Source of the DNA: Branchiostoma lanceolatum
Lineage: Eukaryota; Chordata; Leptocardii; Amphioxiformes; Branchiostomatidae
Length of the DNA stretch: 64,000 nt
Assembly (NCBI RefSeq): GCF_035083965.1
Contig: NC_089725.1
Span: 24,437,925-24,501,924 of the forward strand
Direction: 5' to 3'
This document shows positions 48,513-57,956 of this stretch, piece after piece (positions within the stretch are counted from its first letter, which is position 1; every line of letters starts with the position of its first letter). Below the pieces are notes generated by a model. That model saw only the letters and a program-made list of their open reading frames with translations, did no database searches and was not told the DNA's origin. The position numbers and the translations under genes were made by a program.

Positions 48513-50974
48513 ATGGAGTCAGTCGACCTGACCACGGGTCTTGTCTTGGTCTGTTCGTTCCTTCTGTCGCTCGTCTGTCTCCGGACATGGGCGGGACGCC
48601 GCGGCCGTCCCGACAAGTTTCCCCCCAGCCCACCCTGGGCTGCCGTTCTTGGGGAACCTGCTGTCCCTGACCCGGGAGCCCCACCTGCAGCTGACGGCGT
48701 GGCGGCGCCAGTACGGAGACGTGTTCAGTCTGCGGATGGGTCCTCAGGACGTGGTGGTTGTGAACGGGTGTGTCGCCATCAAGGAGGCCCTGGTCATGAA
48801 GGGCGCGCACTTCTCGGATAGACCCGCGCTGTTCCTCACGGTTGAAGCTGCTTCACTCAGCAAAGGTACGTATTCTGGTCTTGGCTTTTCTGTCTTCTTC
48901 CACGGCTACCAATGCCCGCCCAAACATAACCGCGATGACAGCATTTTCCTAGTCTCCAAGCAGATCTACGGGAGACCCACCCATAGATCCGCTTGGAGAT
49001 TAGAATTTACCCCAAACGGAGACAGTTGTTGCTGAAAGTATAGAAAGATTCTATACGATGTGCATAATCCTATCTGCTGAATACTTGTTGGTTATAGAGT
49101 TTTGAGTAAGAACATATTCGTACGGCGCTTTATGTAGCATTTACACACAAAAGAAAATGTTTCTATAATCAAAGAGGAATGAAACGGTTTCCGTCTTTTG
49201 CAGTTGTGTGTATCATGGCTTCTTGTTTTACAGGAATCATCATGCGAAAGTATGGCGATGACTGGAAACGTTTCCGACGGTTCGGTCTCTCCAGTCTTCG
49301 CCACTTTGGTATGGGCAAGAAAACACTCGAGCCAAGCATTCAACAGGAATGCCGCCGACTTTGCCAGTCCTTTAAGGTAAGTCCATATCTGAATGTGGCA
49401 CGGTTGCCATAGGAACAGGCTGATCGCAACACAACAGTGTACTAAAAATCTAACAAGTGGCAAAAGTTTTCTTGTCTTTTAATCGGGAATATTGCTTTAA
49501 GGAATTAACTAGAGAGAATACATAACCGTACATCTCACTGACAGGGCTCCTTTTTTCTCTTTAGGATATGGATGGAGAGCCTTTCGATCCCAGTCGCTTC
49601 CTTCAAATTGCCGTCGGCAATGTCATTGCTGCCATTGCACTTGGAAGGCGGTTTGAGCCGGATGATCACGATTTTCATGAAGAATTAAAGAGGGTTGATC
49701 TGGGCTTCAAGCTGTTTCTTCAGGCCCAGATTCTGAACTTTTATCCAACTCTGAGATATGTCCCTGGCGTTCGTGGCTTGTTAAATAAGTGGAGAGAAGT
49801 GTATTTCGATTCAAAACGGTGGTTTCAAAAGATTATCGATGACCACAAGGAGACCTTCGACCCTTCCAAGATCCGCGACATAACTGACATGTGCCTGCTG
49901 GAACTGCACCAAAGCAAGGGAGGTAAAATCTTCTTGAAGGAGGAAAACACATGGCACATCTTAGGGGATTTTCTTGCGGCAGGTACAGAAACGACGGCGA
50001 CGACTCTCTCCTGGCCACTGCTCTACCTCGCGCTCAACCCTGCTTGGCAGCGGAAAGTCCAAGAGGAGCTGGATACCGTGGTAGGACGTGATGAAATCCC
50101 GCCTTACTCCAGACGTGAGGAGCTGCCCTTCACAGAAGCGACCATCCTGGAGAGTCAGCGGATCCGCACCGTGCTTCCCCTGTCCGTGCCCCACTGCACC
50201 TCGTCCCCGACCAGCCTACAGGGGTACGACATCCCTGCACACACCCAGGTGTGGGTTAACCTGTGGTCCGTCCACATGGACCCTGCCTACTGGTCCCACC
50301 CGGACACGTTCGACCCCAGCAGGTTCCTGGACGACAACGGGAGGGTCAAGGTCCCAGAGGCCTTCATGCCGTTCTCCACAGGTAAGTGTTGTCAGACAAG
50401 CAGTAGTGAAATGGTACGCCTCAGCAAACGTGTCAATGGTGTGTCGTCACAATTACTGTTGGTGAAACCATTCTGCAATAATAAAATACCCAAATGCTTA
50501 GAAAGTTGGTAACGTTATATCACGTCTGATATCCCAGAAAACGATTCACAAGCAGCTAATTCCGTAGAAGAAATTCTGCAGGAGCTTAGATTTTTCCTTG
50601 TCTTGGATCTGAAGACATGTACTGTAACGTTGGCCTTCTGTATGTATGGGTCGGACAGGTACTGTGGGCCTTCTGTATAGGGTCTTTCTGGACTAAGAGG
50701 AAGAAAACTTTCATGTATTGCTACATCGTTGCAGAATCAACACAATGCTAGTCTCCCCTTTGTAGCTGATATGTTATCACTCTTTCCAGGGAGAAGAATT
50801 TGCCTCGGCGAGCAGCTGGCCAAGATGGAGCTGTTCCTGTTCCTCGCGTCCCTACTGCAGCAGTTCACCTTTAAACTGCCAGAGGGCGCGCCTAAACCAG
50901 ATATGTCCGGAGTGATCGGAGCCACTATCTCTCCCAGGCCGTACAAGATACAGGCGGTTTATCGCAAGGCGTAG
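48513..50974 (+). CDS. CYP2-clan cytochrome P450, gene B (exon-1 frameshift; pseudogene or sequence error)
   Basis: Exons are 48513-48865, 49234-49376, 49565-50381 and 50790-50974, with the same boundaries, lengths and phases as genes A and C except exon 1. Exon 1 has one extra base near 48632: CAGCCCACCCTGGG against CAGCCCCCCTGGG in A and C. Removing that difference in length would give 498 aa. As read, translation leaves the P450 frame just after the proline hinge (KFPPSP). An internal restart at 48541 is in the later frame but would lack the normal anchor. All later motifs are intact: WKRFRR, AGTET, ESQR, PSRF and [10 protein letters not shown]. Exon 1 also has an in-frame extra Val codon before EAAS. 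A small MITE sits in intron 1. The otherwise clean gene implies either very recent inactivation or a base-calling error in a C-rich run. Confidence 0.88.
48949..49003. mobile_element. Minimal foldback MITE, family TAATCTCC, in gene B intron 1
   Basis: A 55-bp element starts CTAGTCTCCAAGCAGATCTA and ends in the complement of CTAATCTCCAAGCGGATCTA. It consists of the two termini alone. Gene C lacks it in the corresponding intron, so it inserted after the B-C duplication. A single terminus of this family is also seen near 41898-41920 (CAATCTCCAAGCAGATAT). Confidence 0.75.
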
Positions 50975-51413
50975 AAGCGATGACACGGATAATTAGCGTG
51001 CATCTCAGAGGTTGATCATATGATGGATACTTTGTATACTCTATAATCATCAGTATCGTAATTTGGATTATTCTGTTTATAGTGCTGAGTTTGAACTACA
51101 TAGTATCAAATAAGTTTTCATACGTTACGTTATGCATGATTGATTGTATATCATTACTTTGCAACCCACTGCATTTTTTGTAAGAGAGTATGATTAGACC
51201 TATGTTGTTTTTTAATCTGAGAAATATTTCAGTTCTATCAATCTTTATTAAGTTATTATGTTATATTTCCTAGTCTTGTAATATTTTTCGTCATTATTAA
51301 CTATTGATTGCTTACAGGAGGAGAACTGAGCCTTGTAGGCTTTCTTCTCTCATTCTGTACTTTGTTTTTTTCAATCCATTTCCTTATTTCGCTGTAAATG
51401 TTTCTTTTCTGCG

Positions 51414-51419
51414 AATAAA
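51414..51419 (+). other. Poly(A) signal, P450 gene B
   Basis: AATAAAATAAAATAAA starts about 440 bp after the stop codon. The same region is recognisable in the collapsed relic (AATAGAATAAAC). Confidence 0.55.
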
Positions 51420-51439
51420 ATAAAATAAACAAGACCATA

Positions 51440-51700
51440 GCACGTCCAGGTCAAAAGATACAAAAACGGAAGTTCTGCTGCAGTACCAAGGTCACATACC
51501 AGGGGGCCCAAAATCGACCTTGACTTTCGGTTTCCCAACACCCGCCCACATACCAAATATCATCGAAATCCATCAAGAGGTTCTTGAGTTATGCTGACTA
51601 GAGTAGTGCGGAAACACAAACAGACAGACAAACAAACAGACAGACAGACAGACAGAGACACCCAAAACAATATCTCCATTTTTCATGGAGATAACAAACA
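51440..51700. repeat. Inserted repeat with CAGA-rich tail, gene B 3' flank
   Basis: This block interrupts the homology between the gene B 3' flank and the relic flank at 46,870-46,920, so it is an insertion. It contains GTTCTTGAGTTATGCTGA, a (CAGA)n tract (about 51627-51656) and TCTCCATTTTTCATGGAGAT. The part GTTCTGCTGCAGTACCAAGG, followed by GGGGGCCCAAAAT, resembles repeats at 57,410-57,590. I cannot assign the transposon class. Confidence 0.65.
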
Positions 51701-51719
51701 AACAAACACCTACGTTATT

Positions 51720-52070
51720 CGTAACGTCGTCTCGTTGTAAATAGTTGTGCACAACAAAGACCTTCGCCGTAGTAAAAAGAAACTACCATATTCAGGGCAA
51801 GGCTGGAGGGCTATTTTCTCTACCCTATTGATCAAACTGTAGGGATCACATCCAGTATCCAGTCTAGATCAGGAACAGACCATTCAACATCACATAAAAG
51901 ATCGTAGTCTATCCTACTTGTACAGATTGATACGATGTTGATTTTGTTTCTAAATAATTTCTTTGTGAGTGACTTGTCCTGTCCTTGGTGCTGAATACCA
52001 CTCACACGGGTTTGCGTGCTGTGCTAAAAAAGACGTTTTCCTCACTCTTATACTTAGAATACTAGGTACA
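51720..52070 (+). repeat. P450 3'-flank repeat copy
   Basis: Second plus-strand copy of the block at 46920-47230, with an extra 50 bp or so near 51,840-51,890. It lies between gene B and the decayed exon-1 fragment, in the same order as the first copy. Confidence 0.8.
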
Positions 52071-52338
52071 CACATCAACAACATAAGTCATATTTGAAAG
52101 TAATGAATATATTAATATTGTGCAAAGTGTTTCATCAACTTTCCATTAAAAAATCAAAATCAAATTGACAAAGTCGGAATTTTATCTAGTACTTGATTAA
52201 TTACACCTTAAGTTATACTGTCGCATGATTTGCCTCTACTTACTTTGTTGCATAAAAGTAAGAATCACTGACATTCGTAAATACTAGTAACATGATACAG
52301 CAACACAAAGTAACAGCTAAGTTGTAAAGAAATCCCTC

Positions 52339-52440
52339 TCACGTCCGGAGACAGAGGACGAGCGACAAAAGGAACGAATAGATCAAGACAAGACCCGTGG
52401 TCAGGTCGACAGACCCGATTGTCAAGCGTTACGTTTCTTT
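52339..52440 (-). pseudogene. Decayed P450 exon-1 fragment (second copy)
   Basis: On the minus strand, AAAGAAACGTAACGCTTGAC is followed by an exon-1-like stretch containing GTCGACCTGACCACGGGTCT and ending at CTCTGTCTCCGGACGTGA. The expected ATG reads ATC, and the copy ends at a stop-like TGA about 33 codons in, where homology is lost. The break point and the following AGAGGGATTTCTTTACAAC are shared with the fragment at 47459-47540. Confidence 0.75.
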
Positions 52441-52738
52441 CAGACAGCACACAGTTGCTAATTAGCCTTGAAGTTCGAGAAACAGAGAAGCAGAGGACAG
52501 ATGTATTACGCACGTGAGCGTGTGTGATATGATACGTCACGGTCACTTGGCTCATAGAGGGTAACGGCCAGTAGAGTTCATCGGTCGTCCGTGACTATGG
52601 AAAGGTTGGTGTTCGACAGGCTCTGCCGCTGTAAATTTTTGATAGACAGTGTACCAAATGACTGTGACGTAGGTGCGATTCATACTCATTTATTGGTTTT
52701 TGGCTGTTCAGCACACACAGCCAGGGCTGCACAACTAG

Positions 52739-52823
52739 CCTGTTGCTATTACCAAGGAGGTTAAATAGAGATCTATGTAACCTTCTTGCTATTACCAAGG
52801 AGGTTTTATATAAAACCTCCTTG
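52739..52823. repeat. Short repeats and 28-bp perfect palindrome
   Basis: TTGCTATTACCAAGGAGGTT occurs twice (52743 and 52785), followed by a partial third unit. The junction 52796-52823 is a perfect palindrome centred on TTTTATATAAAA. It abuts the large foldback element that begins about 10 bp downstream and may be part of it. Confidence 0.7.
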
Positions 52824-52832
52824 CTATTACAA

Positions 52833-54060
52833 AGGGCTAGCCCGATACGCGCCGTTTTGAGTATCAAGACAAGGTCACGGAAAAAGTTAATAGGGCAGTC
52901 AAAATAGGTCAGATCAAGCATACAAATGTGACTCTGATACCGTGACAAGTTCACCAATCTCCTACAGTGCTTCAGAGGAATCAGACTTTTGTGAGAAACG
53001 AGATTTTTTGAGTCAAACTTGACCTATTTTTCGCTGGTTTCGCCATTGTTTCAACCCCAAATACGCACTTTATGGGGGTTTCGCGGCACCCGTTATAGGG
53101 TTACGGGACCACTGTCTTATCCGATATATACAAATATAACTACTTAACAAGCTGCAAATGTCTTCACATTAATTGAGCAACATTCTCACAAGGGGGCAGC
53201 TGTAGATATACGGAGAGTGCTGTAGATATATGAAGGAAAAACCTGTAGATTTGGGGAGAAGACTGGAGAATGAAAGAGACGCATGGAGAAAGCTGGAAAC
53301 AGATGGAGAAAGCTGGAGAATGATGGACAAAGCTGTAGAATTTGGGAGAATACTGGAGGATGCATGATAGAGAACCATGGAGAAAGCTGAAGAATGAAGG
53401 ATAAACCTGTAGTTTTTGGGAGAATACTGGAGAATGATAGATGGAACCATGGAGAAGGTAGGAGTGAAGGAAAAACCTGTAGATTTTAGGAAAATCGCAG
53501 AGCTAGAGAATGATAGAGACTGGAGACAGGCGGAGAGAGCTTTTTCTTCATTCTGCAGCGTTCTCCGTCTGTCTCAAGCTTTCTCCATTTTTTCTCCATG
53601 ATTCTCCCGAAATCTACAGGTCTTTCCTTCATTCTGCAGCTTTCTCCCTCTGTCTCCAGCTTATTCCTCCATTCTGCAGCACTCTTCGTATATATATAGC
53701 TGCCCCCTTCTGAGAATGTTGCTCAATAAATGTGCAGCTTTTCAAGTAGTTATATTTGCATATATCGGATAAGACAGCGATCCCGTAACCGGGTGCCGCG
53801 AAACCCCCATTTGGTGCGTATTTGGGGTTGAAAACTATGGCGAAACCATAGAAAATCCGGTGGAAAATTGGTCAAATTTGACTCGAAAAATCTCATTTCT
53901 CACAAATGTCTGATTCCTCCGATGCACTGTAGAAGATTAGTCAACTCGTCACGATAACGGAGACACCTTTATATGCTTGATCTGACCTATTTTGACTGCA
54001 CTATTGATTTTTTTTCCGTGACCATGTCTTGATGCTCAAAACGGCGCGTATCAGCCCTGC
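52833..54060. mobile_element. Large foldback element (about 1.2 kb)
   Basis: The left arm (about 52833-53215) and right arm (about 53685-54060) are diverged inverted copies. Matching pairs include GATACGCGCCGTTTTGAG with its complement at 54035-54052, CAAATATAACTACTT with AAGTAGTTATATTTG, and the AACCCCAAATACGCA block. Between the arms are many degenerate units around GCTGGAGAATGA and CTGTAGATTT, running forward on the left and as complements on the right. No transposase is readable. It sits between the decayed exon-1 fragment and gene C. Confidence 0.8.
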
Positions 54061-54543
54061 TGATAAAGACATACGTGGTCGCAGAACACAGTAGTTCGGG
54101 TACGAAGTAGTGCGTCGCATTGCTAGAAAAGGCCGTAGTTTTTTTTCTGTGCACGTTAGCGAGGCTGAAACTGTGGTGAATGGCAGAGGAATACGTCAGT
54201 TTTGAGACAGTACGAGTTTGATTACGATGTTTGTTCGGTCGGGTTGGATTCGCGCCTGGATATTGTTACCGCCCGACTACTGTAAGTCGCCTGCAGTACG
54301 GTGACCTCCGCTGAGGTCATATCAAAGTGGCTTTAAAAAGAGAACAAGCCGGCAAATTTAATCTCATGTTGCAGATATTTTGTAGATTGAACCTTGAAGT
54401 CAAGCATATAAAAATCTGGTTCCCTAATTGTGCACCTTTCTATAAATTTTCAAGCGTCGAAGCATCTCACCTTGGGATCCTTAACTATGGAGAAATACTG
54501 TGGTCTGCAACCATGTGTCACATGACGCGCAAATAAATGTCAA
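54061..54543. other. Upstream of P450 gene C, no gene
   Basis: Unique sequence with one short plus-strand frame (54327-54536, 69 codons) that resembles nothing known. I see no other feature. Confidence 0.5.
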
Positions 54544-54549
54544 AGGTCA
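54544..54549 (+). promoter_or_regulatory. AGGTCA half-site upstream of P450 gene C
   Basis: AAAGGTCATTTGTTGTTGGAC lies 79 bp upstream of the start codon, aligned with the gene B element. The downstream half-site is weaker here (GGACTT). Confidence 0.4.
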
Positions 54550-54622
54550 TTTGTTGTTGGACTTGGACTTGTTTTTCTCCGAGGATCGAGTCGAAGTCAG
54601 TAAAGAAACGTAACGCTCTACA

Positions 54623-56956
54623 ATGGAGTTTGTAGACCTGACCACGGGTCTTGTCTTGGTCTGTTCGTTCCTTCTGTCGCTCCTCTGTCTCCGGACATGG
54701 GCAGGACACCACGGCCGTCCCGACAAGTTTCCCCCCAGCCCCCCTGGGCTGCCGTTCTTGGGGAACCTGCTGTCCCTGACCCGGGAGCCCCACCTGCAGC
54801 TGACGGCGTGGCGCCGCCAGTACGGAGACGTGTTCAGTCTGCGGATGGGTCCTCAGGACGTGGTGGTTGTGAACGGGTGTGCCGCCATCAAGGAGGCCCT
54901 GGTCATGAAGGGCGCGCACTTCTCGGATAGACCCGCGCTGTTCCTCACGGAAGCTGCTTCAGCCAGCAAAGGTAACCTGTTCTTCGCTTTTCTATCCTCC
55001 TCTGCGGCTACCAATCGCAATACCTGCTCAACGCTGACCGCAATAACATGGCACTTGAACACAATCAGTTGTTGGTGAAAAAGCAGCTGAAGGAATAGCA
55101 ATATTTCATGCTGCATGATCATATCTGCTGAACTTGTTGGTCATGGAGTTTTGGGTGAGAACATGTTCGTAAGGCACTTTATCCTTTATGTAGTATTTAC
55201 ACACAAGAGAAAAAAGATTTCTCAAAATCAATCAAAGAGGAATGAAAAGGTGTTTGTCTTTCATTTGAACAACAAAAGAATGTCAGTTGTTTGTGTCATG
55301 GCTTCTTGTTTTACACTACAGGAATCATCATGCGAAAGTATGGTGATGACTGGAAGAGCTTCCGACGGTTCGGTCTCTCCAGTCTTCGCCACTTTGGTGT
55401 CGGCAAGAAAACACTCGAGCCAAGCATTCAGCAAGAATGCCGCCGACTTAACCAGAGCTTTAAGGTAAATAACTCATTATCTGAACATGGTACCGTTGGA
55501 TAGATAATGTTTATACATAGCCTGGGTACCATCCTACGTTGTTACCGCTGGCTCAGTCTCTTTGCATATACGCGTCGAGAGCAACTGAAAGATTGAGCCA
55601 TGGGTAACAACGGATAGGATGGTACCCAGGCTAGTTTATACCAGAGACAGCAGTGTGCCCAAATCAAGTGGTAACAGTTACTTGAGCTGACAATCGGGAA
55701 TAATTACCTTAAGGAATTAAGTGAAAGAATAGAAGATTGTACATCTCACTGACGGGACCACTTTCTTTTAAAGGATTTGGACGGAGAGCCTTTCGACGCT
55801 AGTCGCTTCCTTCAAATCGCCACTGGCAATGTCATCTCTGCTATTGGACTAGGAAGGCGGTTTGAGCCGGATGATCACGACTATCAGGAACAATTAAAAA
55901 GAACTGATGTCGCCTTCAAGCTCTTTCTTCAGGCCCAGATTCTGAACTTTTATCCAACTCTAAGATATGTCCCTGGCGTTCGTGGCTTGTTAAATAAGTG
56001 GAGAGAGGTGTATTTCGCTTCAAAACAGTGGTTTTTAAAGATAATTGACGACCACAAGGAGACATTCGACCCCTCCGAGATCCGCGACATAACTGACATG
56101 TGTCTTCTGGAACTGCAACAAAGCAAGGGAAGTAAAACTTTCTTGAAGGAGGAAAACACATGGCACATCGTAGGAGATTTCCTAGCGGCAGGTACAGAAA
56201 CGTCGGCGACGACTCTCTCCTGGGCACTGCTCTACCTGGCGCTCAACCCTGCGTGGCAGCGGAAAGTCCAAGAGGAGCTGGATACCGTGGTAGGAAGTGA
56301 TGAAATCCCGCCTTACTCCAGACGTGAGGAGCTGCCCTACACAGAGGCGACCATCCTGGAGAGTCAGCGGATCCGCACCACGGTTCCCCTGTCCGTGCCC
56401 CACTGCACCTCGTCCCCGACCAGCCTACAGGGGTACGACATCCCTGCACACACCCAGGTGTGGGTTAACCTGTGGTCCGTCCACATGGACCCTGCCTACT
56501 GGTCCCACCCGGACACGTTCGACCCCAGCAGGTTCCTGGACGACAACGGGAGGGTCAAGGTCCCAGAGGCCTTCATGCCGTTCTCCACAGGTAAGTGTTG
56601 TCATACTCATACTGTGACATGCAAACAATACTTAATTGTTACATTATAAACATTGCATTTCTTCAGTTCCTGTTATAGAATATTGAACCGTATTTTTATA
56701 CGGCTTGTCGCTGTCATGATCACCAACGGTTTCTAACCACTTCGATATGTTGCTCCCTCTCACAGGAAGAAGAATTTGCCTAGGCGAGCAGCTGGCCAAG
56801 ATGGAGCTTTTCCTGTTCCTCACGTCCCTACTGCAGCAGTTCACATTCAAACTGCCAGAGGGCGCACCTGAGCCAGATTTGTCTGGAGACATTGGCATCA
56901 CCCTTCTGCCCAAACCCTTCAAGCTGCAGGCCATTTCCCGCAAGTCTTCAATGTGA
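54623..56956 (+). CDS. CYP2-clan cytochrome P450, gene C (complete, 4 exons)
   Basis: Exons are 54623-54971, 55322-55464, 55774-56590 and 56766-56956, with phases 1, 0 and 1, giving 499 aa. N-terminal anchor [14 protein letters not shown], hinge [14 protein letters not shown], helix C WKSFRR (127-132), I-helix AGTET (303-307), K-helix ESQR (360-363), PSRF (415-418) and haem loop [10 protein letters not shown] with C441. The start is supported by the 5' sequence AAAGAAACGTAACGCTCTAC shared with gene B. It is an ER mono-oxygenase with unknown substrate. It is closest to gene B throughout, but the last exon diverges at the end (KPFKLQAISRKSSM in place of [11 protein letters not shown]), so the substrate-recognition region near the C-terminus may differ. 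Intron 2 contains a TAGCCTGG MITE. Confidence 0.96.
55518..55633. mobile_element. Foldback MITE, family TAGCCTGG, in gene C intron 2
   Basis: A 116-bp element starts TAGCCTGGGTACCATCCTAC and ends with the complement of TAGCCTGGGTACCATCCTAT; inner arms include GTTGTTACC/GGTAACAAC. Flanks are GTTTATACA on the left and GTTTATACC on the right, a 9-bp duplication with one mismatch. It is absent from the same intron of gene B, so it is younger than the B-C split. Confidence 0.87.
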
Positions 56957-56980
56957 CCTTGAAGAAGAAACTGATGAGGA

Positions 56981-56986
56981 AATAAA
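56981..56986 (+). other. Poly(A) signal, P450 gene C
   Basis: AATAAA occurs 25 bp after the stop codon, giving an unusually short 3' UTR compared with gene B. Confidence 0.5.
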
Positions 56987-57379
56987 TTGACTGATGGAAA
57001 ATTAATCAACTTTCTCTTCTTATAATGGACGTTATGCTTAAAAGTAAAGAAGACAACAATTGTTAAACAAGATTGGCAACATAAAAAGATGTTGCCATGG
57101 CGACGGTGGTCTCTGTTAACGTTTTCGTTTTTAACCCACATGCAAATAAGGACCTCGCATAAGCGGCATAAATCATATCAGTCGATCACCTTCTCTACCA
57201 AAATAACACAAGTTGTCCAATGTATGAAAATCTTGTTTTCACAAAAAAAGATATGGTACCATTTCCTCATAAATTATGTAAATGAGGCCCTCTATGCAAG
57301 ATTTGCATAATTGGCATATAATTATGTAAATCGTCACTTAAGCTATCTACACACCAAAAATTATGATGATCCGTCATCC

Positions 57380-57760
57380 CCTTCTTGCGTTATTCTCTTT
57401 CAAAGTTTGAATCAAAATCAGCTCCTGCAGTTCCAAACAAAGCCGCTAGGGGGTCCAAATCTACAGGACATATTTTCCTAACAAAGAGCTATCCACCACT
57501 TAAAAATCATGACTATAGCATGTTCAGAAGACGAGATTTGAAAAGTGAAAGTTCCCCTGCAGTACCATAGAAAGTCGCTAGGGGGCCCAAAATCCAATCA
57601 TTACAAGGTCTCCCACAGACCTACCCACCTACAAAATATGAAGACAATACATCCAGGCATTCTTGAGTTATCATCCCATGGACTTTCACATTCCTGTACA
57701 ATTCCTAGAATTCTTGCAATCTGCACACAATATAGTAAACATTTGGCTCGCCCCTGAGGC
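57380..57760. repeat. Internally duplicated repeat related to 51440-51700
   Basis: CTCCTGCAGTTCCAAACAAAG, followed by CCGCTAGGGGGTCCAAA, is repeated about 130 bp later as CCCCTGCAGTACCATAGAAAG with TCGCTAGGGGGCCCAAA. The downstream TTCTTGAGTTAT is shared with the gene B 3'-flank insertion. It lies between the tail-to-tail ends of P450 gene C and the Kirrel gene. Confidence 0.6.
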
Positions 57761-57950
57761 GTCGCCAAAAATTACAAGAGAATGCTAATGTTGGTGTTTC
57801 TACTGTGCCTCCAACTCAACAATTCCAAGGTCATTTAAGACTTCTTCTTTTAGATGTCCATCCTTTTCATGTCATATCTTTAGTTGCAAAATGAGAAGAG
57901 TTTGCCTGATTTATACAAATACAAACATACAGTTGAGAGCATTATATTGC

Positions 57951-57956
57951 TTTATT
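57951..57956 (-). other. Candidate distal poly(A) signal, Kirrel gene
   Basis: AATAAA on the minus strand in the context TTGTCAATAAAGCAATATAA. With a nearer candidate at 58982-58987 it would give 3' UTRs of about 1.65 kb or 0.63 kb. The region between (57,960-59,614) is AT-rich with no coding signal, as expected of a long 3' UTR. Confidence 0.4.
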
